NCBI GenBank assembly: GCA_022823185.1
Contig: JAJDXQ010000010.1
Coordinates: forward strand, 62,001-126,000
Source: Caldilineaceae bacterium
GTDB lineage: Bacteria > Chloroflexota > Anaerolineae > Caldilineales > Caldilineaceae
DNA length: 64,000 bases
Reading direction: 5' to 3'
A program made the position numbers and the translations under genes. Below the pieces are notes generated by a model. The model searched no databases, was not told the DNA's origin, and worked only from the letters and a program-made list of their open reading frames with translations. Of the stretch, positions 57,451-64,000 are shown one piece after another (the stretch's first letter is position 1; each line of letters begins with the position of its first letter).

Positions 57451-58242
57451 TCAGGCCAGCGCCTTCACACTGTTGTCGTCGAGCGGCTGCAGCGGCGTGA
57501 AGTCGCGATTGTTCTGATACCACGGGCGCTCGGTGCCGGTGCAGGCGTTGCTGACGGCGTTGTAGATCAGGTACATGATCGCCCGCCGCCACGGGGAAAC
57601 ATTGTTGGCCGAACCGTGCAGCACGTTGCAGTGGATGAAGGCAACCGACCCCGCCTGTCCGACAAGCGCTTTGATCCCGTTCTCCGCCGCGAGCCGTTCA
57701 AAGGTGGCGTTGTCGATGTGATGCAGCGCGTAGCCTCGCCCCGCGGCGTCCTTGTGCAGCCGGGCGTCCAGAAGGCCGTGGCGCTGCGAGCCGGGCACGA
57801 TCAGCAGTGGAGAGGTGACCGCGGTGCAGTCGTCGATGAAGACCGATACCATGATGCAGTTCGGTTCGGGCATGCCGTCGATCGAATGCCAGGGCGGGTA
57901 ATCCTGATGCCAGTCCCAGGACGCGCCGCCGCCGAAGCCCTGTTTGGGGTTCAGGCGGCTCTGATGCAGATAGACGTCGTCGCGCAGCAGCTGGCGGACC
58001 GGGTTCAACAGGCGGGGAAGCAGCGTAAGGCAGCGGAACGGCTCGGAATAGGTATGCGCGCCAAAGGCCAGCCTCACCGACGACGTATCCTCCATTTCGG
58101 AGATTATCTCCGGCCCTCGGCGGCTGAGGATCTCCGGCACCGCTGCCTGCAAGACGGCCACTTCGTCGCTGTCCAGCAGATCGGGGAAAAAGAGATAGCC
58201 CTGTTTATCATACTGTGCAATCTGCGCGCTGTTGAGTTTCAT
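57451..58242 (-). CDS. Phytanoyl-CoA dioxygenase-family Fe(II)/2-oxoglutarate enzyme
   Basis: The 263-aa protein has the facial triad HxD in SWDWHQDYPPWHSIDGMPEP and the distal His in CNVLHGSANNVSPWRRAIMY, whose Arg binds 2-oxoglutarate. FIDDCTAVTSPLLIVPGSQR is the family's core strand. It resembles EctD-type hydroxylases in layout, but no ectoine genes are nearby, so the substrate is unknown. ATG 58242 has TGGAGATC upstream; the longer frame reads through repeat DNA. It is upstream of the LDH2 paralog 3. Confidence 0.88.
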   Translation of the reverse strand: MKLNSAQIAQYDKQGYLFFPDLLDSDEVAVLQAAVPEILSRRGPEIISEMEDTSSVRLAFGAHTYSEPFRCLTLLPRLLNPVRQLLRDDVYLHQSRLNPKQGFGGGASWDWHQDYPPWHSIDGMPEPNCIMVSVFIDDCTAVTSPLLIVPGSQRHGLLDARLHKDAAGRGYALHHIDNATFERLAAENGIKALVGQAGSVAFIHCNVLHGSANNVSPWRRAIMYLIYNAVSNACTGTERPWYQNNRDFTPLQPLDDNSVKALA

Positions 58243-58256
58243 GTTTTGATCTCCAC

Positions 58257-58345
58257 AAATCGATCCGCTAAGGGACGCGGTGAAAACCTTTTTGTCCACG
58301 AAGGGCCGCGAAGGACACCTTTCTTTGATCCGCGAATTCACGCGA
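58257..58345. repeat. Dispersed repeat of the GATCCGCGAAGGGACGCG type (copy 2)
   Basis: It contains GATCCGCTAAGGGACGCG, TTTTTGTCCACGAAGGGCCG and GATCCGCGAATTCACGCG in series, the same units as in 20053-20150. It lies between the two phytanoyl-dioxygenase genes. Confidence 0.6.
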
Positions 58346-58471
58346 AGGGTCGCGAAGAACACCAACGGCGTATCGGAGTTTCTTTACGTTACTGCGCGGT
58401 CCCTTATGGATCGGCTGCACTTTGCTCCCGCAGATCGCAGTCTTTACGGAGGTCAACAGGCTCCTGTGATA

Positions 58472-59308
58472 TCAAGGGCCTTGGGCCCGCATTCCCGGGT
58501 CGGAGGAGGAGTAGGGCCAGCCTGAACCGCCGACCAGGTGGAACTCGTCCTCTTTGCCACACAGCCAGTAGAACATTTCAGCCACACGTGGGACCGACTG
58601 CCATTTGCGGTGGCCGCCGCAGAAATAGTTGCTTTCATAGGAATAGTCGGCGCCGGCGAAATCAAAGTCGGCGCGTGCGTTCCAGTCGCGCTCCGGCGGC
58701 GTTGTGCGCCAGTAGACCCACTTCAACAGGTTACGGGTCGATTGGTCGACCTTGTCGGGCTGGCGGTGCCAAATCGAATAGGCGGTGACGAAGACCGAGC
58801 CGGCGGGCGCGGTAGTCGGTACCTGGCCGGCCAGATTGCCAAAGCGCTCTATGTCCTCCCTGGTTATGGGCACGAGGTGGGAGCCGGGCAGGAACAGGGT
58901 CGGCCCCATTTCCATGCTGTTCGACTGGGGGATGTAGAAGACCTGCAGCAGATTGCAGGCGCGCTCGAAGTCGGAACCGGCGTCGATGTGCCAGTACCTG
59001 GCTGCTTCCGGCCCCACCAGGCGATGGTTGGCCATCCATTCGGGGAGCTGGAAGCGGGCGCCCAGCAGGGAGCGGACAGCGCCGGCAACCGCGGGATGCA
59101 GCAGCACCTCGTCGATGAAGCGTTCATCGCGTACCAGCTGATGGGGGTCCGCGCCCTCCTCGTCAAGATAGTCGAAAACCCAGCGGTTGGTGGAATCGGG
59201 TATCACGCCTTCGAGTGTGAGGATGCCCGTTTTGCAGAATTCCAGGACCTCCTCATCCGTCAAGGTAGGCCTGATGTCATCGGTCGCGCGAAGCGCTTCC
59301 CTCGCCAT
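58472..59308 (-). CDS. Phytanoyl-CoA dioxygenase-family enzyme (second)
   Basis: The 278-aa protein has the iron ligands HxD in EAARYWHIDAGSDFERACNL and a distal His in YSIWHRQPDKVDQSTRNLLK, with the Arg for 2-oxoglutarate close by. FLPGSHLVPITREDIERFGN is the conserved core. It is only distantly similar to the 57451 protein, so this is not a recent duplicate. ATG 59308 follows AGGAGGTAACC, an excellent site. It is downstream of a VOC gene in the same direction. Confidence 0.87.
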   Translation of the reverse strand: MAREALRATDDIRPTLTDEEVLEFCKTGILTLEGVIPDSTNRWVFDYLDEEGADPHQLVRDERFIDEVLLHPAVAGAVRSLLGARFQLPEWMANHRLVGPEAARYWHIDAGSDFERACNLLQVFYIPQSNSMEMGPTLFLPGSHLVPITREDIERFGNLAGQVPTTAPAGSVFVTAYSIWHRQPDKVDQSTRNLLKWVYWRTTPPERDWNARADFDFAGADYSYESNYFCGGHRKWQSVPRVAEMFYWLCGKEDEFHLVGGSGWPYSSSDPGMRAQGP

Positions 59309-59353
59309 TGGTTACCTCCTGCCAGGCATGCACGTGAGCCAATAGAGTAACAT

Positions 59354-59764
59354 TCAAATTTTCGCTTCAAGAATCTGCAGAATTTCGAAAACCATGCCGT
59401 TGGGCGAGCGGAAGAATGCCAGACGGCGCGAGCCGAAGGCGGCGCTGATCTCCACCTTTTCGACCAGAACCTCCAGGCCCATGGCGGTGAGCCGTTCGTA
59501 CTCCTGGTCCAGGTCCTCGACTTCGAAGACGGCATGCGTCAGGCCGGGCGTCAGCGCGTGGCCGAGTTTGTCCTCGAAGACGGTCTTGGGCGTCATGAAG
59601 ATACGCGTGCCACCGAAATTGACGAAGGCGTAGTCGACCTCCTCGCCGTCAGGCGCGGTGAACTTCTCGCGTAAGATCAGCTCGGCGCCGATCTCGTGCC
59701 AGAACGTGATTTCGCTTTCCATGTCATCGACTTTCATGCCGATGTTCCAAAGCGAGGCGTCCAT
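59354..59764 (-). CDS. VOC-family protein
   Basis: The 136-aa protein has SLWNIGMKVDDMESEITFWH, VNFGGTRIFMTPKTVFEDKL, THAVFEVEDLDQEYERLTAM and RSPNGMVFEILQILEAKI with the closing Glu. The pattern fits glyoxalase/bleomycin-resistance-like metal enzymes. Its start codon abuts the stop of the upstream 120-aa gene, a strong sign of translational coupling. Confidence 0.82.
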   Translation of the reverse strand: MDASLWNIGMKVDDMESEITFWHEIGAELILREKFTAPDGEEVDYAFVNFGGTRIFMTPKTVFEDKLGHALTPGLTHAVFEVEDLDQEYERLTAMGLEVLVEKVEISAAFGSRRLAFFRSPNGMVFEILQILEAKI

Positions 59765-60127
59765 TTATTCCCATTTCTCCAGAATAAACTCGCAGGTAAC
59801 GTGCACATCCGGACCGTGGCTGGACAAAAGCTGGGCCGGAAAACGGATCACGCGCCAGCCGGCATTGATGGCGTCCAGTACGGTCTTATACGGCCAGTCG
59901 GCGGGGTCGAAGGGGCCGTCGGAGACCTCGCCGTCCGCGACTTGCAGCATGCCGATCACTTGCGAGGTGACGGCGGTGGTTGCAGTCTGCAGATAGAGCA
60001 GACTCTGTCGTCTGGACCCGTTCTCTCCGATCGCCTTGCCCAGCTCTCGCAGCCGTTCCTCGGTCAACTCTCCCTGCTTCAGTTGCTCGATACACGCTTC
60101 CAATAGTTGAGCGGAAACTGGGTTCAT
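59765..60127 (-). CDS. Uncharacterised 120-aa protein
   Basis: I do not recognise a family. From ATG 60127 the protein has an acidic helical first half (LLEACIEQLKQGELTEERLR, ELGKAIGENGSRRQSL), then VIGMLQVADGEVSDGPFDPA and a C-terminal WRVIRFPAQLLSSHGPDVHV ending in CEFILEKWE. No signal, membrane segment or Cys-metal motif is seen. Composition and coupling to the VOC gene and the M81 peptidase gene (37 bp upstream) support a real gene in the same operon. It may be a small accessory subunit. Confidence 0.6.
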   Translation of the reverse strand: MNPVSAQLLEACIEQLKQGELTEERLRELGKAIGENGSRRQSLLYLQTATTAVTSQVIGMLQVADGEVSDGPFDPADWPYKTVLDAINAGWRVIRFPAQLLSSHGPDVHVTCEFILEKWE

Positions 60128-60164
60128 TGTCAGGTATTCCTTGATGTTCCTACGTGGATCATCC

Positions 60165-61664
60165 TCAGCTGACGACAACCGGGATCTCAAGGTCGGGAAT
60201 CTCTTCGTCAAGGGGAAAGAAGGGCCGCTGCATACGCTCAAAGTTCAGGTTGCGCACATGGGCCGGGGTCGGTCCGGGCGTGTCGACGATGAAAGCCGCC
60301 TTCATCAGGTCGCGGTAGGCGTGGCGGTAGTTCATCGGATTCTTGACGCCGATGAACTTGGCCCGGCGTACATCCATGCCCACGCTGCGAAACTGCTCAT
60401 CGCCCCAATCGTAGGTCGGCTGCGACATGACGAGGAGCTCGATGCTGCCGATCTGCAGCACGGCGGAGAGCCCCATTGAGGCCCAGGTGCCGCCAAAGAG
60501 ACCGCCGTCGTAGAGGAAGTTGCCGTCGCTGAGACGGCGCACGACACCTCTGACGGTTACAGGCTGGCCCCAGTTCGGGTCGAAGCTGTAGCCGACCTGC
60601 AGGCTGACCGTTTCGCCAATGCCGGCATGCGCGCAGGCCTGGGCCGCGGCCGGGTCGACCACCATCAGGATGGCGGGCTCGTCCACGCCCAGCGCCAGCA
60701 GTTCGCCCAGCAGCGCGACGCTATCGCCGGGCGCGCCGCCGCCGGCACAGTCGGCGGTATCAACCAGCAGCACGGGGCCTCCCTCGACTTGGCGGCCGCG
60801 GGCGACGGCTTCCGCGACCGTAAAATGTTCAACCTCGAACGCGCTGCGCCGTTCCCAGAACGCCGCGGCCAGCGCATGCGCTTCTTTTTGCGCCAGAGCG
60901 GGGTCGTTGTCCGTCACCACGACGCCGCCGCAGCCCATGCCGGGCAGGTCGTTGTAGGGGTGGACCTGGAAACAGGATACAGAGAGGATGCCCTGCTCGG
61001 TTTCCAGGCGCCGCGCCCGTCGTTCCAGGTGGGCCATGGGCCCGTCGCCGAAGGTCTGGCCGTTGCAGGCGCCGCAGATGATGGGGACTTTGGCCAGGGC
61101 CATTACCGGACTGACGTCGCCCCTGACTGTGCTCAAGAGCAGGCTGGCCCCGCGTTCGCCGGTGGAGTAGGTGTCGTCGTGGGGGTAGTGGGTGAAGGAG
61201 ACCAGAGCATTGGCCTGTCGGACCATGCGCGGGGTGACGTGCGCGTGCAGGTCGAGCGTCATGACGATGGGCAGGTCCGACCCCACGATCTCGCGCACGG
61301 CATCGAGGATGTCACCCTCCGGATCCAGTTCGGAAGCCGTAACCATGGAGCCGTGCATGGCGAGGATGAGGCCGTCAAGCGGCAGCGCGGCGCGCAGTCG
61401 CGCCAGCAGCGTTTCCTTCAGCTCGGTATAGCAGTCATCGGTGAGCGCGCCCCCCGAGACGCTGCGCGCCGCCAGCAGCGGGAGCGGCTGCGCGCCCGCC
61501 TCCGCACAGGTGGCGAGGATGCCGGCGACTTCGCAGTCGGCGCCTGCCAGCTGGAGCAGGGCATCGCCTTCATAGACGTAGGAGTTGCGAAAGAGGGCCA
61601 GGTCGGTCTGTGTGGCCGCAAACTGATTGCTTTCCTGGAAGATCGAGCCGATGCCGATGCGCAT
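60165..61664 (-). CDS. M81-family (MlrC-like) metallopeptidase
   Basis: The 499-aa protein starts MRIGIGSIFQESNQFAATQT, the typical FxxExNxF-like beginning. It has GLILAMHGSMVTASELDPEG, MTLDLHAHVTPRMVRQANAL (Zn ligands) and FTHYPHDDTYSTGERGASLL. Its C-terminal MlrC domain has VLLVDTADCAGGGAPGDSVA. MlrC finishes degradation of microcystin in sphingomonads, but most relatives are in other catabolic clusters with unknown amide or peptide substrates. It heads the minus-strand block. ATG 61664 has no strong ribosome site. Confidence 0.9.
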   Translation of the reverse strand: MRIGIGSIFQESNQFAATQTDLALFRNSYVYEGDALLQLAGADCEVAGILATCAEAGAQPLPLLAARSVSGGALTDDCYTELKETLLARLRAALPLDGLILAMHGSMVTASELDPEGDILDAVREIVGSDLPIVMTLDLHAHVTPRMVRQANALVSFTHYPHDDTYSTGERGASLLLSTVRGDVSPVMALAKVPIICGACNGQTFGDGPMAHLERRARRLETEQGILSVSCFQVHPYNDLPGMGCGGVVVTDNDPALAQKEAHALAAAFWERRSAFEVEHFTVAEAVARGRQVEGGPVLLVDTADCAGGGAPGDSVALLGELLALGVDEPAILMVVDPAAAQACAHAGIGETVSLQVGYSFDPNWGQPVTVRGVVRRLSDGNFLYDGGLFGGTWASMGLSAVLQIGSIELLVMSQPTYDWGDEQFRSVGMDVRRAKFIGVKNPMNYRHAYRDLMKAAFIVDTPGPTPAHVRNLNFERMQRPFFPLDEEIPDLEIPVVVS

Positions 61665-61812
61665 TGCAGTTATTGGATTGCCTTATCGGGCCCCATTTGG
61701 CGCAGGGGGCGCATCGAACGAATGCGACAGGAAAAGTATCAGATGTTACCGCTGGGCGCGTGCCAACAGATGGACAGAGAAATTATACCTACGCAAACGG
61801 GGAAGGCCAATG

Positions 61813-61842
61813 TTGGTTCAAATGGGGGTCTGAAAGTAGACT
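61813..61842 (+). promoter_or_regulatory. Candidate promoter for the small lipoprotein genes
   Basis: TTGGTT (61813-61818), an 18-bp spacer and TAGACT (61837-61842) lie about 45 bp before the start at 61886. The region is divergent from the M81 gene. Confidence 0.35.
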
Positions 61843-61885
61843 ATATCAGATCGTTTGATTCCACGTTATTGAATTGGAGAAAAGC

Positions 61886-62335
61886 ATGTTTCGTTCTACC
61901 ACCATATTGCTCACACTTGCGCTCACACTTCTCTTCGCCGGCTGCGTTGCCATCGCAACCAAGAACGAACCGGCATCCTACACCCAGGCGCTGGTGCAGG
62001 ATGCCATCCGCCTCTACAATCAGGAAGGGCGCCAGGCAGCTATTGATCACTACAGCTCACCCGAAAACGTGGACGGGCAGTGGTACGTCTTTGTAATCGG
62101 CGGAGATGGGTACACGATCGCGCACTACAATCCCGAGATTATCGGGCGGGATCCCGCGCTGCGCGTGGATTCGACCGGCTATTTTTATGGCGACGACATG
62201 CTGGGCGCGACGGAGGAAGGACGGTGGGTCAGCTACGTCTTCACGAACCCGGATACGGGGGAGGAGACGCGCAAGCACACGTGGGTCGTGCGCCATGACG
62301 GGCTCTTCTTCGGGTCGGGCTTTTACGAGGAGTAA
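61886..62335 (+). CDS. Small Cache-like lipoprotein (tandem copy 1)
   Basis: The 149-aa exported protein has signal and lipobox LALTLLFAGCV. A compact domain follows: YTQALVQDAIRLYNQEGRQA, WYVFVIGGDGYTIAHYNPEI, GRDPALRVDSTGYFYGDDML, WVVRHDGLFFGSGFYEE. This resembles a single Cache-type sensor domain, but no signalling domain is attached. ATG 61886 has GGAG 6 bp upstream. The next gene is a clear duplicate. Confidence 0.78.
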   Translation: MFRSTTILLTLALTLLFAGCVAIATKNEPASYTQALVQDAIRLYNQEGRQAAIDHYSSPENVDGQWYVFVIGGDGYTIAHYNPEIIGRDPALRVDSTGYFYGDDMLGATEEGRWVSYVFTNPDTGEETRKHTWVVRHDGLFFGSGFYEE

Positions 62336-62409
62336 TGATTTGGCCGGGGTATATGGAACTTTCCGATAGAAAATAATCCAATTCCAGCTCAACCGAAATG
62401 GAGATAAAC

Positions 62410-62856
62410 GTGTTTCGTTCTGCCACTCTAATTCTCGCGCTCGTTCTCCTCATCGCCGGTTGCGTTGCCATCCCAACCAAGAACGAACCGGCGGCTTACA
62501 CCCAGGCGCTCGTGCAGGATGCCCTCCGCCTCTACAATCAGGAAGGCCGCCAGGCCGCCGTCAACTACTACAGTTCAGCCGAAAGTGTGGATGGGCAGTG
62601 GTACGTCTTTATGATCGGTGAAGATGACCGCACCCTCGCACACCCCAGGCATGAGAGAATCGGGCTGGACCCCTCCGTGCGCGTCGATTCGACCGGCTAC
62701 TTCTATGGCGACGACATTCTGAGCGCTACTGAGGCGGGCAAATGGGTCAGCTATGTTTACCGTAACCCGGAGACGGGCGAAGAGGGACGCAAGCACTCCT
62801 GGGTCGTGCGCCATGACGGGCTGATCTTCGGGTCGGGCTGGTACGAGAAGGAGTGA
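62410..62856 (+). CDS. Small Cache-like lipoprotein (tandem copy 2)
   Basis: The 148-aa paralog of the preceding protein matches it along its whole length (lipobox LVLLIAGCV; YTQALVQDALRLYNQEGRQA; DSTGYFYGDDILSATEAG; WVVRHDGLIFGSGWYEKE). GTG 62410 corresponds to the ATG of copy 1 and has GGAG 6 bp upstream, so it is preferred over ATG 62398. The two probably arose by tandem duplication and may form one transcript. Confidence 0.78.
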   Translation: MFRSATLILALVLLIAGCVAIPTKNEPAAYTQALVQDALRLYNQEGRQAAVNYYSSAESVDGQWYVFMIGEDDRTLAHPRHERIGLDPSVRVDSTGYFYGDDILSATEAGKWVSYVYRNPETGEEGRKHSWVVRHDGLIFGSGWYEKE

Positions 62857-62919
62857 GCCGACGGGACGGGACGCGAGGCAGGGAGCGGCCTCCCTGGTTA
62901 CACCAGACAGGAGGATATT

Positions 62920-63867
62920 GTGAAAATCGGACTCTTCACGGATAGCCTGCAAACTTCCTTCACCGAGGCGCTTGATTGGGTTGTCGAGAACGGGATCGAA
63001 GCCGTGGAAATCGGAACGGGAAATTTCTCGCCGGCTTTGCATTGCGACCTGGACGAGTTGCTGCATAACGAGGGGGCCTGCACAGCCTTTTCGTCCGCCA
63101 TCGAGAGTCGCGGCCTGATGCTGAGCGCGCTCAACTGCAATGGCAACCTGCTCGACCCGCACCCGGCGCGCGGCCAGGCGTCGCAGGATGTCTTCTTCAA
63201 GACGGTAGAGTTAGCGCATAAACTCGGGCTGGATACCGTCGTGACGATGAGCGGCTGCCCCGGCGACCCGAGCGGGACACCGTACCCTAACTGGCCCACC
63301 CACCCGCAGCAGCCGGAATACGCCGACCTGGAACGCTGGCAGTGGGATGAAGTGATCACCCCTTTCTGGGAAAAGGCGGGGCGGTTCGCTGCCGATCACG
63401 GCGTCAGGGTCGCCATTGAGCTACACCCCGGCCAATCCGCGTATAACACGCGCACGATGTTGCGCCTGCGCGCGATCGCCGGGCCGAGCGTGGGCGTCAA
63501 CCTCGATCCCAGCCACTTCTTTTACCAGGGCATGGACCCGCTCGTCGTCATCCCCGCTCTGGGAGAGGGGTTCATTTTCCACGTCCACGCCAAGGACACC
63601 CGAATCGACCCTTCTGAAATGGCTCTCAACGGCGGGCTCGACATGCGGCCCATGGACCTGGTTGCCGAGCGCTCGTGGGCCTACCGCACGCTGGGCTACG
63701 GCCATGGCGAAGCATGGTGGCGCGATTTCGTCAGCGCGCTGCGCCTCGTCGGCTACGACGGAGCGCTGAGCATCGAACACGAAGACCCGGTGATGAGCGC
63801 GTCTGAAGGGATCATCAAGAGTGTGCAGTTCCTCGAGCCGCTAATTTTGAGGACGATGCCGGAATAG
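62920..63867 (+). CDS. Sugar phosphate isomerase/epimerase-like TIM barrel
   Basis: The 315-aa xylose-isomerase-like protein has IGLFTDSLQTSFTEALDWVV, EAVEIGTGNFSPALHCDLDE, RVAIELHPGQSAYNTRTMLR (metal Glu), VGVNLDPSHFFYQGMDPLVV (Asp, His) and GALSIEHEDPVMSASEGIIK (closing Glu). It is distant from the 27534 protein. GTG 62920 has AGGAGGAT upstream. The substrate is unknown; relatives act on keto-sugars and inositol derivatives. Confidence 0.87.
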   Translation: MKIGLFTDSLQTSFTEALDWVVENGIEAVEIGTGNFSPALHCDLDELLHNEGACTAFSSAIESRGLMLSALNCNGNLLDPHPARGQASQDVFFKTVELAHKLGLDTVVTMSGCPGDPSGTPYPNWPTHPQQPEYADLERWQWDEVITPFWEKAGRFAADHGVRVAIELHPGQSAYNTRTMLRLRAIAGPSVGVNLDPSHFFYQGMDPLVVIPALGEGFIFHVHAKDTRIDPSEMALNGGLDMRPMDLVAERSWAYRTLGYGHGEAWWRDFVSALRLVGYDGALSIEHEDPVMSASEGIIKSVQFLEPLILRTMPE

Positions 63868-63868
63868 T

Positions 63869-64000
63869 TTGCAGGTCATAAGAGGAATTCTTGGTTGTGG
63901 GGAAGCAAAGGGGTCTGTGGAAGTGGGCGTGGCGCTGCTGGCAATCGATGGCCACGGCGGCGACACTCTGGGCGCAAATGAGGCGGACAAATGGGACAGC
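63869..64000 (+). CDS. Partial third Cache-like lipoprotein copy or relic at window edge
   Basis: An open frame to the window end encodes GGDTLGANEADKWDS, matching GDDILSATEAGKWVS of the tandem lipoproteins (for example GAGGCG-GAC-AAATGG against GAGGCG-GGC-AAATGG at DNA level). The preceding 30 residues (VIRGILGCGEAKGSVEVGVA...) do not resemble the start of those proteins and there is no signal peptide in the right place. It is probably a degenerate or recombined copy; its 3' part is outside the window. Confidence 0.4.
   Translation, partial: MQVIRGILGCGEAKGSVEVGVALLAIDGHGGDTLGANEADKWDS

Noticed and set aside
57166..58788. 540-codon plus-strand frame through the LDH2 and dioxygenase genes
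   Set aside because: It is antisense to two well-supported enzymes and runs through repeat DNA.

Overview
The window is high-GC bacterial chromosome. The best guess for the source is a Chloroflexota lineage (Anaerolineae/Caldilineae-like, perhaps environmental or host-associated). This is inferred from lipoproteins with long Thr/Pro linkers next to SH3b or PA14 domains, an F420-type LLM oxidoreductase, several phytanoyl-dioxygenase and LDH2-family enzymes, and the gene mix. No rRNA or tRNA gene was recognised, nor any CRISPR array or intact insertion sequence.

Region 1 (1-1.56 kb) holds tsaB and a rimI-like acetyltransferase. Region 2 (1.6-5.9 kb) is a scarred, partly AT-richer accessory patch. 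It contains a VapC-type toxin with its partner, a P63C-domain relic, an intact BrnA antitoxin beside a frameshifted brnT, HigA beside a HigB remnant, a secreted thermonuclease-like protein, and two 296-bp direct repeats flanking the nuclease and higA. Region 3 (6-16.7 kb) is mostly housekeeping: an SH3b lipoprotein, a GPH-type sugar symporter, murA with Asp in place of the catalytic Cys, a membrane protein, gyrB, a MazG-like pyrophosphatase, the primary sigma factor and a methyltransferase.

Region 4 (16.7-25.6 kb) begins with a parS-like site. It is followed by an OsmC-family gene whose catalytic-Cys codon is an in-frame UGA with a SECIS-like hairpin downstream, so it is probably a selenoprotein. 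Next comes a promoter-leader-terminator (attenuator-like) unit in front of an arginine/carbamoyl-phosphate cluster: argC, an rRNA methyltransferase, argB, argD, an ArgA-like acetyltransferase and carA. Facing this is an unusual fusion of an ECF sigma factor to a bifunctional-nuclease (DUF151) domain.

Region 5 (25.8-63.9 kb) is an uptake-and-catabolism island. It has two complete peptide/sugar-type (Dpp/Opp-like) ABC importers, the first with a permease-ATPase fusion, and one ribose-type ABC importer. Interleaved with them are SDRs, sugar-phosphate-isomerase TIM barrels, Gfo/Idh/MocA, LLM, cupin, cytochrome P450, L-rhamnose mutarotase, VOC, RraA and three LDH2-family genes. A facing minus-strand block holds a D-2-hydroxyacid dehydrogenase, two phytanoyl-CoA-type dioxygenases, a VOC protein, an unknown 120-aa protein and an M81 peptidase. 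The set reads as import and oxidative breakdown of a sugar, sugar-acid or modified glycan-type substrate. The exact substrate cannot be read from sequence. The window ends in a tandem family of small lipoproteins with a probable third copy running off the edge.

Between genes there are several families of dispersed repeats. One is a two-hairpin element whose second stem differs between copies by compensatory changes.
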